Shown: positions 22,308 through 32,593, counted from the first letter of the stretch. The stretch: DNA of 64,000 bases from Fennellomyces sp. T-0311 (GCA_025266875.1 JALLLT010000084.1:1-64000); one strand, 5' to 3'. Made by a program: numbers and translations. The notes: generated by a model not told the origin, from the sequence alone.

Positions 22308-22972
22308 TTATGCAATGGTCAGATTGGCTTCCATATAGAATTGTATCATGTAATCCGTGAGGCGCTTTCTATGTAGATACTTCCATGTAGCATTGTAATC
22401 TTTCGAACAACCGAGATACTGCCAGAGTTTTTCATGGTATGGCTTAGCAGCCGGCCATTCTAAATGCCGGGCGCGAGATGGGATCAAATCGATGACGACA
22501 AAATGGCACATTTGCGAGAGAAGCAGCAGATTAACGGGTTGTGGTTGTGGGTTATCTTCCGAAGGAACCGTGAGTGGCAGGTACAAAACTGAAGGCCATT
22601 CTGGACGAGTATCGAATATAGCAATGGGCGTGGTGTATGCATCTGCTGCTATTTGAGCGTCGATTGTTCCTTCGAAATAGTAATCTCTGCCACATGACTT
22701 AATGTGTGCTGTTTCTGGTGTATTACCATACTCCAGTCTCTCGATCATGTTCTTCATGACATTTGCGCGCCCATTGAACAGGCAATCAAGGTAGAAGTCA
22801 TGATTACGAAGCAGATGGCTCAGCATCCTTTCCTTGAGCTCCATATGTTTATCTTGATTCCCCAGAATCTGTAGCGCAAGTGCACGATATCCGCAGAACC
22901 TGTCTGCTTTCACATCGCTAGTACCAGTTGAGCAATCCTCTGGTACATCTCTATAAACAAATCTAGTTATAC
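22308..22972 (-). CDS. OTU-like cysteine peptidase domain of MulB-1 (N-terminus cut by Gypsy-2)
   Basis: The open frame runs from the Gypsy-2 edge (22972) to TAA at 22308 with no ATG at its start. The OTU signature is ADRFCGYRALALQILG, in which Asp and the nucleophile Cys are spaced as in OTU peptidases. The C-terminal His is in CHFVVIDLIP. A hydrophobic strand (TPIAIFD) lies between. OTU enzymes cleave ubiquitin or related linkages; the target here is unknown. The frame is not continuous with the transposase on the other side of Gypsy-2, so an intron or a slip must lie at the junction. Confidence 0.72.
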
Positions 22973-23826
22973 TGTTGTGGTGTAGTCGTGTTATGAAGCT
23001 ACCACAAACTGTTGTTACTGCGACAAGAATCTATGGGGAATTTGCTACTGAAATATAAAAGAAAAGGGTTAGTTCGTTCTATAAGGTGGTTAATACGTCA
23101 CGCAGGAGTTCTCGATTGGGCTTATGTAATGCCAACTGCGATGTGGGTTTTAGTCCTAAATGTTGAGAACAGCGGTTCCCAGGAACAAGCTTATGAGTCT
23201 CGGTAGGATATAAGAGTCTTAAAAAGGATAGTCCGGTGATTGGAACACCAGGAAAATAAACAATTGAAAACTAATTGTCAAAAGTGAAAAGAGAAAGAGA
23301 ACTTGTTTTTATTAAAGAATCAGAATTTGGCTATTTATATGGTCTAACTAATGTAATTTCTAACTATGCATCGTAACTGAGTACATTGCAGGGTGAATTT
23401 GGATATCTTTTCGTTGCCTGGCTAAGGGCCTTGTTACTGTCTATATTGTGAAGTTACTTGTGAAGAGGTCGCGTAATTTTTAATGGCATTGCGTTACCAT
23501 GAACGGTGCGTTGTAATGGTGCACTGTGATCTGTTCTGCTCAATGGGGCGGTGTTTATTTTTACAAGCTAAATGCAATTTGGAAGGATGGTTCTAAGTAA
23601 ACTCTTGCCTTGGTATTAACCTTTTTTAGTCACTTGTTGAAGTCTTGTCAATGTATATACTAGAATATCCACTGCCTTAAGTACTGCTATTTATTGTTCG
23701 TAACAATATATTTGAATCTTTTTTTTTGTACTAATAATTATATATATCCTTGATAACTTTGGAGAGGGAGCAAAGAAGAAAGTCAAGAGGGCTATTTTCC
23801 CATGCCGTTCAAAAAGCGGCGTCACA
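22973..23826 (-). repeat. 3' LTR of Gypsy-2
   Basis: The LTR is 854 bp. Read on the minus strand it begins TGTGACGCCGC and ends CCACAACA. A side-by-side reading against the other LTR shows about five base differences and no length change. A TATAAATAG box lies on the minus strand near 23333-23341. Confidence 0.93.
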
Positions 23827-23834
23827 TCTCCCCC
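23827..23834 (-). other. Polypurine tract of Gypsy-2
   Basis: Directly inside the 3' LTR the minus strand reads GGGGGAGA, the expected plus-strand primer of an LTR element. ORF4 ends only about 14 bp from the LTR. Confidence 0.6.
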
Positions 23835-23840
23835 GGGCAA

Positions 23841-24509
23841 TCAAAAGTGCACGTCCCATGCGGCAAGCTCGGCAGGCAATCCTTTACCAACCATGGTATT
23901 GAAATAGTTGTTCACTAGGGTTCTCAATTGGACATCTTGTGCAGCATAAACGTCATGTAGATGGTTGGCTATATACAAAAAGATCGTCTGTTGTCGGACC
24001 ACTTCTTCGGGAATGGCGAGCAGGACTGGATATAATCGTTCGGAGATGCGAACGGCGAGTAAACGACGTGCGGTTCCGAGATCGCGGTTACATTTGCGTA
24101 GCCATTGGTGTTGTAATGCGATTTCATGAATCAAATCGTAATAATAGGTGTTTTCAAGTTCATATTGTGTGACTTCCAGATATAGAGGAGGTGGAGTAAA
24201 GTTAGGATCGTATCTTCTCTCGATTACGGCTCCAGCTTGGTATTCCGGTGACAAGTTCGGTTGGTTAACTCCAGGAATATATTTAGGAATGGCATCATTA
24301 GCCAACATATCGTCATCCACATCCATGGATCGGGCTTCGGTTGATGGTGGTGTGGGATATGGAGATAGATTGTAATTGGGTGGTTGTTTGGATGGCATAT
24401 CCAAGGTAGGTGTTTCAGATACACGAGAGTCTAGGAATAGAAATGACTCGGAGGCTCTGGATACAGGAGAATAGACAGGGCTAGACAAAGGTGTTTTGAT
24501 GTGATCCAT
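23841..24509 (-). CDS. Gypsy-2 ORF4, unknown protein
   Basis: ATG 24509 g encodes 222 aa (MDHIKTPLSSPVYSPV). The first 80 residues are Ser/Pro-rich with an acidic patch (SMDVDDDM). The rest is predicted helical, with Tyr- and Leu-rich stretches (ENTYYYDLIHEIAL, LLAVRISERLYPVLLAIPEE). No signal peptide, long hydrophobic span or zinc-binding motif is visible, so it does not look like an envelope protein. It lies between integrase and the 3' LTR, where some Ty3/Gypsy elements have an extra gene. The ATG sits in the context CAATGGAT, as for ORF2 and ORF3. Confidence 0.7.
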   Translation of the reverse strand: MDHIKTPLSSPVYSPVSRASESFLFLDSRVSETPTLDMPSKQPPNYNLSPYPTPPSTEARSMDVDDDMLANDAIPKYIPGVNQPNLSPEYQAGAVIERRYDPNFTPPPLYLEVTQYELENTYYYDLIHEIALQHQWLRKCNRDLGTARRLLAVRISERLYPVLLAIPEEVVRQQTIFLYIANHLHDVYAAQDVQLRTLVNNYFNTMVGKGLPAELAAWDVHF

Positions 24510-25052
24510 TGTAGAAGTTGAAGGTGGAAATTAACGTTTGTTTGAGAACTGGGGTGTATCGATATTTATACTTCTTGATATTGTGGAAAACAACTCTTCG
24601 TCGTGATTACATTTCGTCCATTGTATTATGGAGCTGTTCCTTGTGTCTTTGAGTGATTCTATGCGGTGTTGAAACATGGATCGTAACAATTGCTATCGCG
24701 TTGTAGCAGGGAACAGGGCGATGTAAAAATTTACAATGGATCGTTACCATTAATGGAAGTTATAATTGTGGTACCAAGTTGCTATGGTCCCAATAGTTGA
24801 CCAAAGGAGGTTAGGTCGTTTCTCTTAATAGTGACAGTTTGGACAGATATTATGATTTGACACAGATTAAAATGTATCAAAGCAATTTAGCTAAGGTCCT
24901 CACTTCCTTGGTAGCCATTGTTTGGCCTCGACTCAGATATACTTGAGGCAAAGAAGATTTATGTAAAAATAGATAGCGACCTTTATTTTATATACTGCTT
25001 TGATAATTGAATATATTTAATATATATAATATTATGTCTCTTTTTCCTTGAA
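24510..25052 (-). promoter_or_regulatory. Spacer between Gypsy-2 ORF3 and ORF4, possible internal promoter
   Basis: The 543-bp spacer has no ORF of note. On the minus strand a TATAAATAT box lies at about 24566-24574, some 60 bases before the ORF4 ATG, and possible splice acceptors (CCCCAG) lie near 24553. Either could serve to express ORF4. Neither use is proven. Confidence 0.35.
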
Positions 25053-25499
25053 TTATTGGGGACTCTGGCTTTGGCTACGGCGGAGGATCTCCATTTCGAT
25101 GCTCTCAGAAAGAGCGCGACTGAATCCATGGTTGGAATTCATCATTGGCAATTGTGCTGTGTTATTTTCGTCCATCATATCGCACAGTATGAGGCGACGC
25201 ATCCGGTTATCTGCATGATCCACAGTGTTTCGGAATCTTGGATGTGTGAACATGAGTTGGGCGGCCTTGGAAGCAATATACTTCCTGATTTGTTTGATTT
25301 GTTTATGGATTTGTTCATAAATCCCCAGTCGTTGTAGCAAAAGCTCAACTTCCAAATACTCGAGTGTACGAGCCTCATCGGTAGTGGGGGTATCAGAGGG
25401 AAGGATTTCCCTCAACAACTGCATAACATCAGGTTGAGTTCCATCTGCTACTTGGAAGAGTTCTTCAGGGAGTTGGGGAAGTTGCATGTTAAAATCCAT
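25053..25499 (-). CDS. Gypsy-2 ORF3, unknown protein
   Basis: ATG 25499 follows the integrase stop with only two bases between (TAACAATG). The 148-aa product begins MDFNMQLPQLPEEL and is mostly helical and Leu/Gln/Arg-rich, with a central segment IYEQIHKQIKQIRKYI that could form a coiled coil. No known domain is recognised. The close spacing suggests either reinitiation after integrase or a separate spliced message. Confidence 0.7.
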   Translation of the reverse strand: MDFNMQLPQLPEELFQVADGTQPDVMQLLREILPSDTPTTDEARTLEYLEVELLLQRLGIYEQIHKQIKQIRKYIASKAAQLMFTHPRFRNTVDHADNRMRRLILCDMMDENNTAQLPMMNSNHGFSRALSESIEMEILRRSQSQSPQ

Positions 25500-25501
25500 T
25501 G

Positions 25502-26821
25502 TTAAAGAGAAGCTGTGAAAGTTGGCTTGAATAAAACGTTGGGACTTTTATAATACTTTAATCTGTTCCCATGTATGGTATTTGGAATCGGTTTCCCTTC
25601 AAGTGTCTTTAACTTGTATCCACTCTTTTTGTCTATGCTAGCAATTCTGAATGGTCCCATATAGGTATCCATCAATTTTCCAGAATATGAAGTATCCAAG
25701 AAATTTTTATATACTAACACTTCGTCGTTGATTTTGAAAGGTGGCACTTTGAGGTGTTTGCGTTTACTAAACAATTTCTTTTCAATAGCGCGTTTTTGAT
25801 TTTCCTGAGATTGAGCAATCGCGTGGGCGGCTTCCTGCCTTATTTTGTTTAAGGTGTCAATATGACGTTTGAATTGATCTTCCACATATTCGGGTTCAGA
25901 GCCCGCAGAATCAGAGTTTTCTGGGGCCACATCTTGTTCTATGGCGCGGTCAAAGGCAAACATCGGGGTCCTGCCAAAATTTATAAAGAATGGCGATACT
26001 TTGTGAGAGGAATGCGGTCGACTGTTGTAAGCAAAAACTGCTGAACTAAGGTAACTATCCCAGTTATCCTTTTCTTCTTCTGGAAGCTTCTTTAAAATAG
26101 AGTTTATGTTCTTATTCATACGTTCACAAAGGCCGTTGCTCTGAGGGCGATATGGATGAATTTTGACTAGTTTAATGGAAAAGTTCTTACACACGGCGTC
26201 GATAATTTTATTGGATAACGGTAGACCATTGTCACATGTTATGACCTTGGGACATCCATGGATACAAAATACATCATCATGCAAAAATTGATATGTTTCA
26301 CACGCATTTGCAAATCGGGTTGCTCGGGCAACACAGAATTTGGAAAAGTAGTCAATTGCTACATAAATGTACTGCTTGCCAGTGCGGCTGATATGTTGAT
26401 GTTTGATGTCCAAACCGATGTGTCTAAAGGGTTCAGGTTTATTTATTGGAACTGGATGTAAAGGTTCTTGTAATAATTGAGGTCCAGATTTTTGACAGCG
26501 TGGGCAGGATTCTATGGCTTCCTTGATGTCTTTCCGCATGGTAGGCCAGTAGTATTTAACTTTGATACGGTTGTAAGTGGAGAGAAACATCAGATGTCCA
26601 CCCCACGGATGAAAGTGATATTGATAAATCGCGTTTATGGCTTCTTGCTCTGAGAGCACAAGGCGTGGATTTGGTGATCCTCGTCTATACACTCTTTCGT
26701 TATAGACGAAATAATGCTTCTTTTGTGTGTATAAATAACGTTGTTGTTGCTTGGTAATTCCAGGTGGGTATTCCAAGGTGGTGAGATAATATTGTAAATG
26801 AGATAACTTTGCTGGATCCAT
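25502..26821 (-). CDS. Gypsy-2 ORF2, integrase
   Basis: ATG 26821 encodes 439 aa. The zinc-binding part has His69-76 region residues (YHFHPWGGH) and Cys106/Cys109 (CPRC). The catalytic core has Asp138 (GLDIKH), Asp197 (TCDNGL) and Glu233 (LCERMN), with 35 residues between the last two, the classic DDX35E spacing. The C-terminal part has a GPFRIASI-type beta-rich region. There is no chromodomain that I can see. In most Ty3/Gypsy elements integrase is fused to RNase H in Pol. Here it is a separate ORF, in the same phase as ORF1 but separated by 198 bp with several stops. Confidence 0.92.
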   Translation of the reverse strand: MDPAKLSHLQYYLTTLEYPPGITKQQQRYLYTQKKHYFVYNERVYRRGSPNPRLVLSEQEAINAIYQYHFHPWGGHLMFLSTYNRIKVKYYWPTMRKDIKEAIESCPRCQKSGPQLLQEPLHPVPINKPEPFRHIGLDIKHQHISRTGKQYIYVAIDYFSKFCVARATRFANACETYQFLHDDVFCIHGCPKVITCDNGLPLSNKIIDAVCKNFSIKLVKIHPYRPQSNGLCERMNKNINSILKKLPEEEKDNWDSYLSSAVFAYNSRPHSSHKVSPFFINFGRTPMFAFDRAIEQDVAPENSDSAGSEPEYVEDQFKRHIDTLNKIRQEAAHAIAQSQENQKRAIEKKLFSKRKHLKVPPFKINDEVLVYKNFLDTSYSGKLMDTYMGPFRIASIDKKSGYKLKTLEGKPIPNTIHGNRLKYYKSPNVLFKPTFTASL

Positions 26822-27019
26822 TGTTTTGACTAATGTTTGCTGATGGAATTTCGATGCAGAGAATAATTTAATATAGAGGTGGTATGTATGCTTCGGGTGT
26901 TATATGAATAGAATTTGAAAAAGAGTATACGGATGAGTTTAAGTATTGGCGATACGAGGTAATTATCGAGGGTTAAATTTCTAGGTGAAGTCTTTATACG
27001 AAACGGTCTTGTTTTTTCT
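26822..27019 (-). other. Non-coding spacer splitting pol of Gypsy-2
   Basis: All three minus-strand frames are closed between the ORF1 stop (27020-27022) and the ORF2 ATG (26821), apart from a 66-codon ORF with no similarity. In the ORF1/ORF2 phase there are at least four stops. Acceptor-like CAG and TAG triplets precede the ORF2 ATG. This spacer makes readthrough or a single frameshift an unlikely route to integrase. Confidence 0.6.
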
Positions 27020-30000
27020 CTAATATCCAAGCCTAGAGAGGAAATCAGCGTTGGTGTTTGACTTACCAGCTTTGTGTTTTACATCAAACGAATATTCGGA
27101 TAAAAGGGATATCCATCGTGCGTAGATCCCTTCGGGTCTTGGTGTATTGAGTAATCCTTTAATGCTGGCATGATCGGTGTAAACAGTAAAAGTGTTGGAT
27201 AGGAGGTAAGGTCGAAGAGTCTTTACTGCCCATACTAGGCCTAACATTTCAAGCTTTGTGCTTCCATATGAGGCTTCCGCGCCTTTTAATCCTTGGCTTT
27301 GGTATAATACGACTTGTTCGCGGTTGTTCGCGTCTCTTTGTGATAATACGCACCCTAGACCTTGTTTTGAGGCATCAATGGTAATTTCAAATTTCTTTTC
27401 AAAATCAGGACGAATAAGGATAGGACTACTACAGAGACACTTTTTCAAGGTCTCAAATGCTGTAGTTTCTTTTTCTCCCCATGGAGGTCGATTCTTGGTC
27501 TTCATTTGGTTGTGTAGCGGTCTAGCAATTGCTGCAAAATTCTTAATGAATCTTCGGTAATATGAAGCCATTCCAATGAAGCTTCGGACTTGTTTTACTG
27601 TTTTTGGGATTGGTAACTTCGCTACCTTTTCTACTTTTTCTGGGTCAGTGTGTATTCCTTGGTCACTGATTACATAACCAAGAAATCTAAGTTTTCTTTT
27701 AAAGAAATGACATTTACTTGGACTAAGTACTAGTCCTGAAAATCGTGTGCAGGCAAAAAGTTTAGCAAGATCATGTAGATGTGTCTTTACTGAATTGCTG
27801 CAAGTAATTGAATCATCCAAGAAGTTTTGAATTACTCCTGCTGATAGAAGAGATCTATAGCATATTTCCGCTGCTCTACTATACAGGGCTGGAGATACTG
27901 ATAATCCCATTGTTGCTGTTTCTTGAGTAAAGGTCCCAAAGGGGGTTACAAATCCAGTAAGTGGTTTGGATCGTTCCGTTAATGCTATTTGCCAAAATGC
28001 TGCTGAAACATCGCATGTACTAAAGATCGTAGCATTGCCTAGGGCATCCAGGATATCATCGATTCTTCCTATTGGATAGGCATCCTTTCTTAATCGGCTA
28101 TTAAGTTTTCTGTAGTCTACTACTAAACGATAACTCTTTTTATCTTTCTTCTTAACCATTAGGACGGGGAAAGCCCAAGGGGTACTAGAGGGTTTAATTA
28201 TTCCTAATTTGCATAATCGATCGAGTTCTATTTTCAAGTGTTGTTTTTCAATTGGCGCCATTCGATAAGGTGTAAATCGGATAGGTGTAGTACCTTCTTC
28301 TACTTCAAAATCATATTCTAGACGGTTACATCTGCCTATTTTATCACCTGCCCAGTTAAAAATGTCCTGATACTGGGTAACTAGTGCTATAAATTCTTGA
28401 TGGGTTTGCTGATCTACTTCTCCTATATTCAGCATATCTTTTTGTTCTTTGGTGAGAGGAGGTTGTTGTATATGGGAAATTTTATGCTTCAGTTGAATTT
28501 CCTCAAGGTTTGGTACATGATAACCTTGGCAATCTGAGGTGACAGGTAATAATTTACCTAATTGGGTTTCTGATGACAAAAGGCACGATTTATCGGCCAT
28601 ATTTAATATGGTGACCTTGTATGATTTTTCGTTTTCGAATAGAATCCCACTATAAATGTCAATACCGTGCCCTAAAGATTCTGCATTTTCAAAGTAATAG
28701 GTGTTATGTAGACGGTAGGGTAGAGGCATGTCATATGTGTAAAAGGTATCAGGTTCCAGGAAAATTTCTTCTGTGAGTGTCACTTTGATCCAATCTTGAT
28801 CTAATTCAGTTTCCATAGGAACATTTTGCGATAAAGAAAATAATTCTTCTCCTAGCCAATATTCGGCTGTCAGCATTTCATCCAGAGGGGATGAAGAGGA
28901 TGAGTATGAGCTAACGGAAGCATCGCCATCATCTAAATTAGGTTCCTTGTTTATTTTGACAAAATCACTGTCCTCTGATGAGCAGTCAGATGTATCCGAG
29001 TCACTGCTATATTCCAGGTTATCCGCTATGGGATGCTCAAAATTCTGCGTAGGTATGTAGCGTTCGCAGGTTATAGGGATGGATGAAGGTATTCCTTTGT
29101 TGATCCACAATTTGTTTGATTGATAATCAATTCTTGCACGGGCTCGAGATAACCAGTTATTCCCTACGATTAAATCTATGGGACAATCAGGGAGTACTTC
29201 TACGGTAATAGGGATGGGGTTTCTTCCATTAGGTTTTAATGGAACATTAGGAATCAAGCCAAGAGATCGTTGGCGATCTCCATTACCCAATAAGAAAACT
29301 GAAGTGGAGCGATTAGTAGTACGCAGGTTGAGGCGTTTAGCAAGTTTCTTTGACATACAAGTCTTAGAGGCACCGCTATCAATCAGTGTCTTTACTGGAA
29401 TGGAATAGATATGAAAGATGGAGTATAATGCGGTGGTATGAGATGAGGCGTTGCCATCATCAGTCTCATCTAATACTGCAACTGTACGGGTTTTTCTTCT
29501 ACAGGCAGCTATAAGCTGGCGTCTCAAGGATGGCACTAATTGGATAAGTTGCCCGATAGTGATATCAGCGGGTTGGTTGAGAGTATCCCTTGCAATATCA
29601 TATGGAGGTTTCGTAGGAGTTCGTTTTACTGGAGCGTTACTTAATCGGCCTTTACGTTTAGATTTGTCAATATTTTGCTTGGGTGTCATTTTTGTTTTCT
29701 TCAGCTCGGTCTGCTGTGGGTTCTCATTTTTCCTTGAAGGGACTTTCCTATTTTTCGTTGGTGGTGTTTTGGTATTATTCGTCATTTTCAAGGAGGTTGT
29801 TGGTTGCTGTATTAAATTTTCTTCTGAGGAGGAATCTAAATTCATTTTTTCAAACTGGTTACGGAATTGGGTCCATTGTTTGCCAATAGGTGCTTTTGCT
29901 AGGGCAGGCTGCGAAGTAGGAGTCTGTTCGCGCGTAAAACTGGTTTGTCCAAAAGTCGGCGAAGGAGGAGGAGGAGGAAGTGGAAGATTTTGTACCTCTT

Positions 30001-31627
30001 CCGTGTCTATGCTCATGTTTGCAGGATCTGCGTCTGTGTTACCATGGTAATGGTCTGGATCATTAGTTAAGTCTATAAGGGGTTCCCTGTTTTCAGTGGT
30101 TGGCTTAGCTGCTCGATTTTTCCTTTTTCGTCGTAATGGCAAGTCTGGGAAACTCACTCTCTTTTTCCCATCAACTTTTTGTACCCTGTCTGACTCATTA
30201 CGTGGGCGTAATTCACGAGTTGGAAAAAGTTCCTCATTTTCGTTCTGATAATATTCTTCGTCAAATTCGTTGTCAAAATCGTTCTCATAGTCATTAAAAT
30301 CGTCCTGGTCATTGTCATATTCGCTTTTTTTGTTTTCGCTGACAGGTTCGTCTATAGCATCATAACGTTCGACTTCTGAAGGAACCACAAACTCATTTTC
30401 TTCAACTAGCGCGGCCAAAGTTCCTGATGGCGCATTGTTCCGAACTGGAGGGGGTCCTCTATTAACATTATTTGGGTAGTTCGAGCGTTGGCTATTTAGG
30501 CGATTCAAAGGCTGATTATTCTGGTAATTGTTTTGATAATTGTTCTGGAAGCGTGGAGGGTTATTTTGCGCGGGAGGCTCATCATTTCTATTGTTGTTAA
30601 ATGGAGGTTGTCCTTGTTGATCATCGTTGCCTCTTGGTTCTCCGTTATAATGGTTGTAAGGCGGTCTGTTGTTGAAACGGCATTGGTTGTTATTTTGGTT
30701 TCTATTACGGAATTCTCGAGCTCTTTGGTTCTCTTCCTGAACTACTTTACGTATGATAGATTCCAGGTCAGAATTTTTTCGTTGAGGGGCAATTAGCTCC
30801 TCAATTGCAGCTAATTCATGTCTGAATAACTCAAGATTTTGTAGTTGTTGGGATAAGGCTGCTATAGATGGTGATTCGAAACCTGATTGGGAAGGTGCGG
30901 AAGGACGAGCAGGTATACGAAGAGCTTGTAGTCTTGCTTGCTCAAGAGCTTCTTTAGACGGAGTAGATTGGTTATACCAGGCAGGAGGAATTCGTTCTTC
31001 TTCTTTAGCCGGAATGAAAGGATTGTCTTGCGGATACAACACAGTTCTGCGATTGCCTCTCCAATATCTGTTGGCACATGATTTATATTGGTCGAAGGTG
31101 ATTGCGTTCTGGGTTTGGCAATGCTTAATGACTTCTGGCAAAAGTCCATTCTTAAACTGCATCTGGATCAAATATTCACCTTCTTTTCCGGTGAAATCAG
31201 CTAGATCGGCTCCTTGATAAATTCGTGCAAGGAAGGTACGTGGAGATTCATTTTCGCCTTGTTTAAGACGGAAGAACATATCTTTATATTGCTCAATGAT
31301 GTCTTCAGTGAGATACTCGGTTTCGAGCAATTTGATCAGAGTAGAATAACTAGCTTTAAGAGCATGGTCATTCTTCGTTCTATTAAACAAGAAAAGTCGC
31401 GCATTTTTTCGCAGTTGCGCCATGAGCATATCAGCCTTACGGCTTTCATCGTTCGTGTTTGTGATGGAAAAGTATGAATCTAACGTGTTTTTAAAATGAC
31501 GGAAATCTTCTCCTTCATAACCACAGAATTCAATAAGCTTAGGTTTGAAGCAGGTGTTATTGGTGCTGACCAACACAGGTTGACCTGTGGTAAAACTGTT
31601 GCCCTTCGTGGAAGATTCACTGGTCAT
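27020..31627 (-). CDS. Gypsy-2 ORF1, gag-protease-RT-RNase H polyprotein
   Basis: ATG 31627 encodes 1,535 aa without a break. Capsid-like region at about residues 25-200. An Asn/Arg-rich stretch at about 310-400 replaces the usual zinc knuckle, and an acidic stretch follows. The aspartic protease has LIDSGASKTC at about residue 747. RT at about 1120-1330 has TPWAFPVLMVKKKDK, RLVVDYRKLN and the catalytic FLDD in place of the common YVDD or YLDD. RNase H at about 1400-1500 has TIDASKQGLG, KLEMLG and YTDHAS. It ends NADFLSRLGY, the normal end of RNase H. The product would make particles, process itself and copy the RNA. Confidence 0.95.
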   Translation of the reverse strand: MTSESSTKGNSFTTGQPVLVSTNNTCFKPKLIEFCGYEGEDFRHFKNTLDSYFSITNTNDESRKADMLMAQLRKNARLFLFNRTKNDHALKASYSTLIKLLETEYLTEDIIEQYKDMFFRLKQGENESPRTFLARIYQGADLADFTGKEGEYLIQMQFKNGLLPEVIKHCQTQNAITFDQYKSCANRYWRGNRRTVLYPQDNPFIPAKEEERIPPAWYNQSTPSKEALEQARLQALRIPARPSAPSQSGFESPSIAALSQQLQNLELFRHELAAIEELIAPQRKNSDLESIIRKVVQEENQRAREFRNRNQNNNQCRFNNRPPYNHYNGEPRGNDDQQGQPPFNNNRNDEPPAQNNPPRFQNNYQNNYQNNQPLNRLNSQRSNYPNNVNRGPPPVRNNAPSGTLAALVEENEFVVPSEVERYDAIDEPVSENKKSEYDNDQDDFNDYENDFDNEFDEEYYQNENEELFPTRELRPRNESDRVQKVDGKKRVSFPDLPLRRKRKNRAAKPTTENREPLIDLTNDPDHYHGNTDADPANMSIDTEEVQNLPLPPPPPSPTFGQTSFTREQTPTSQPALAKAPIGKQWTQFRNQFEKMNLDSSSEENLIQQPTTSLKMTNNTKTPPTKNRKVPSRKNENPQQTELKKTKMTPKQNIDKSKRKGRLSNAPVKRTPTKPPYDIARDTLNQPADITIGQLIQLVPSLRRQLIAACRRKTRTVAVLDETDDGNASSHTTALYSIFHIYSIPVKTLIDSGASKTCMSKKLAKRLNLRTTNRSTSVFLLGNGDRQRSLGLIPNVPLKPNGRNPIPITVEVLPDCPIDLIVGNNWLSRARARIDYQSNKLWINKGIPSSIPITCERYIPTQNFEHPIADNLEYSSDSDTSDCSSEDSDFVKINKEPNLDDGDASVSSYSSSSSPLDEMLTAEYWLGEELFSLSQNVPMETELDQDWIKVTLTEEIFLEPDTFYTYDMPLPYRLHNTYYFENAESLGHGIDIYSGILFENEKSYKVTILNMADKSCLLSSETQLGKLLPVTSDCQGYHVPNLEEIQLKHKISHIQQPPLTKEQKDMLNIGEVDQQTHQEFIALVTQYQDIFNWAGDKIGRCNRLEYDFEVEEGTTPIRFTPYRMAPIEKQHLKIELDRLCKLGIIKPSSTPWAFPVLMVKKKDKKSYRLVVDYRKLNSRLRKDAYPIGRIDDILDALGNATIFSTCDVSAAFWQIALTERSKPLTGFVTPFGTFTQETATMGLSVSPALYSRAAEICYRSLLSAGVIQNFLDDSITCSNSVKTHLHDLAKLFACTRFSGLVLSPSKCHFFKRKLRFLGYVISDQGIHTDPEKVEKVAKLPIPKTVKQVRSFIGMASYYRRFIKNFAAIARPLHNQMKTKNRPPWGEKETTAFETLKKCLCSSPILIRPDFEKKFEITIDASKQGLGCVLSQRDANNREQVVLYQSQGLKGAEASYGSTKLEMLGLVWAVKTLRPYLLSNTFTVYTDHASIKGLLNTPRPEGIYARWISLLSEYSFDVKHKAGKSNTNADFLSRLGY

Positions 31628-31719
31628 TTTGATTTTCGGTTTGTTGATTTGCTGTTGTTTTTCTAGAATGCGTCTTTGTCGCTTGTGTAACGGAATATTG
31701 AGCGACTTTTCTTAACGAT

Positions 31720-31737
31720 CCCCTGTAGTGAGCACCA
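31720..31737 (-). other. Primer-binding site of Gypsy-2
   Basis: Two bases inside the 5' LTR the minus strand reads TGGTGCTCACTACAGGGG. It begins TGG, the complement of a tRNA CCA end, so it should pair with a tRNA whose 3' end is GTGAGCACCA. The tRNA is not identified here. Confidence 0.6.
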
Positions 31738-31739
31738 AA

Positions 31740-32593
31740 TGTTGTGGTGTAGTCGTGTTATGAAGCTACCACAAACTGTTGTTACTGCGACAAGAATCTA
31801 TGAGGAATTTGCTACTGAAATATAAAAGAAAAGGGTTAGTTCGTTCTATAAGGTGGTTAATACGTCACGCAGGAGTTCTCGATTGGGCTTATGTAATGCC
31901 AACTGCGATGTGGGTTTTAGTCCTAAATGTTGAGAACAGCGGTTCCCTGGAACAAGCTTATGAGTCTCGGTAGGATATCAGAGTCTTAAAAAGGATAGTC
32001 CGGTGATTGGAACACCAGGAAAATAAACAATTGAAAACTAATTGTCAAAAGTGAAAAGAGAAAGAGAACTTGTTTTTATTGAAGAATCAGAATTTGGCTA
32101 TTTATATGGTCTAACTAATGTAATTTCTAACTATGCATCGTAACTGAGTACATTGCAGGGTGAATTTGGATATCTTTTCGTTGCCTGGCTAAGGGCCTTG
32201 TTACTGTCTATATTGTGAAGTTACTTGTGAAGAGGTCGCGTAATTTTTAATGGCATTGCGTTACCATGAACGGTGCGTTGTAATGGTGCACTGTGATCTG
32301 TTCTGCTCAACGGGGCGGTGTTTATTTTTACAAGCTAAATGCAATTTGGAAGGATGGTTCTAAGTAAACTCTTGCCTTGGTATTAACCTTTTTTAGTCAC
32401 TTGTTGAAGTCTTGTCAATGTATATACTAGAATATCCACTGCCTTAAGTACTGCTATTTATTGTTCGTAACAATATATTTGAATCTTTTTTTTTGTACTA
32501 ATAATTATATATATCCTTGATAACTTTGGAGAGGGAGCAAAGAAGAAAGTCAAGAGGGCTATTTTCCCATGCCGTTCAAAAAGCGGCGTCACA
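31740..32593 (-). repeat. 5' LTR of Gypsy-2
   Basis: The LTR is 854 bp, the same length as its partner. TATAAATAG on the minus strand at about 32099-32107 is the likely promoter, followed by an AATAAAAAC run that may be the polyadenylation signal. The left edge in element orientation borders the MulB-1 transposase side. Confidence 0.93.

Larger units (their letters stand above)
22973..32593 (-). mobile_element. Ty3/Gypsy retrotransposon Gypsy-2, full length
   Basis: The 9,621-bp element has two 854-bp LTRs, a primer-binding site, a polypurine tract and four ORFs on the minus strand. The target repeat is ATAC (22969-22972 and 32594-32597). It inserted into MulB-1 between the transposase and OTU regions. 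By LTR similarity and intact ORFs it is the youngest element in the window and may still be able to move. Confidence 0.92.

Noticed and set aside
22979..23206. 64-codon ORF present in both Gypsy-2 LTRs
   Set aside because: It runs antisense to the element and is shared only because the LTRs are copies of each other.
23841..24509. ORF4 of Gypsy-2 as an envelope gene
   Set aside because: Its position fits, but there is no signal peptide and no long hydrophobic segment.
29451..30050. 199-codon ORF on the plus strand
   Set aside because: It lies antisense to the intact Gypsy-2 polyprotein, and its hydrophobic translation is the shadow of the low-complexity Asn/Glu-rich part of gag.
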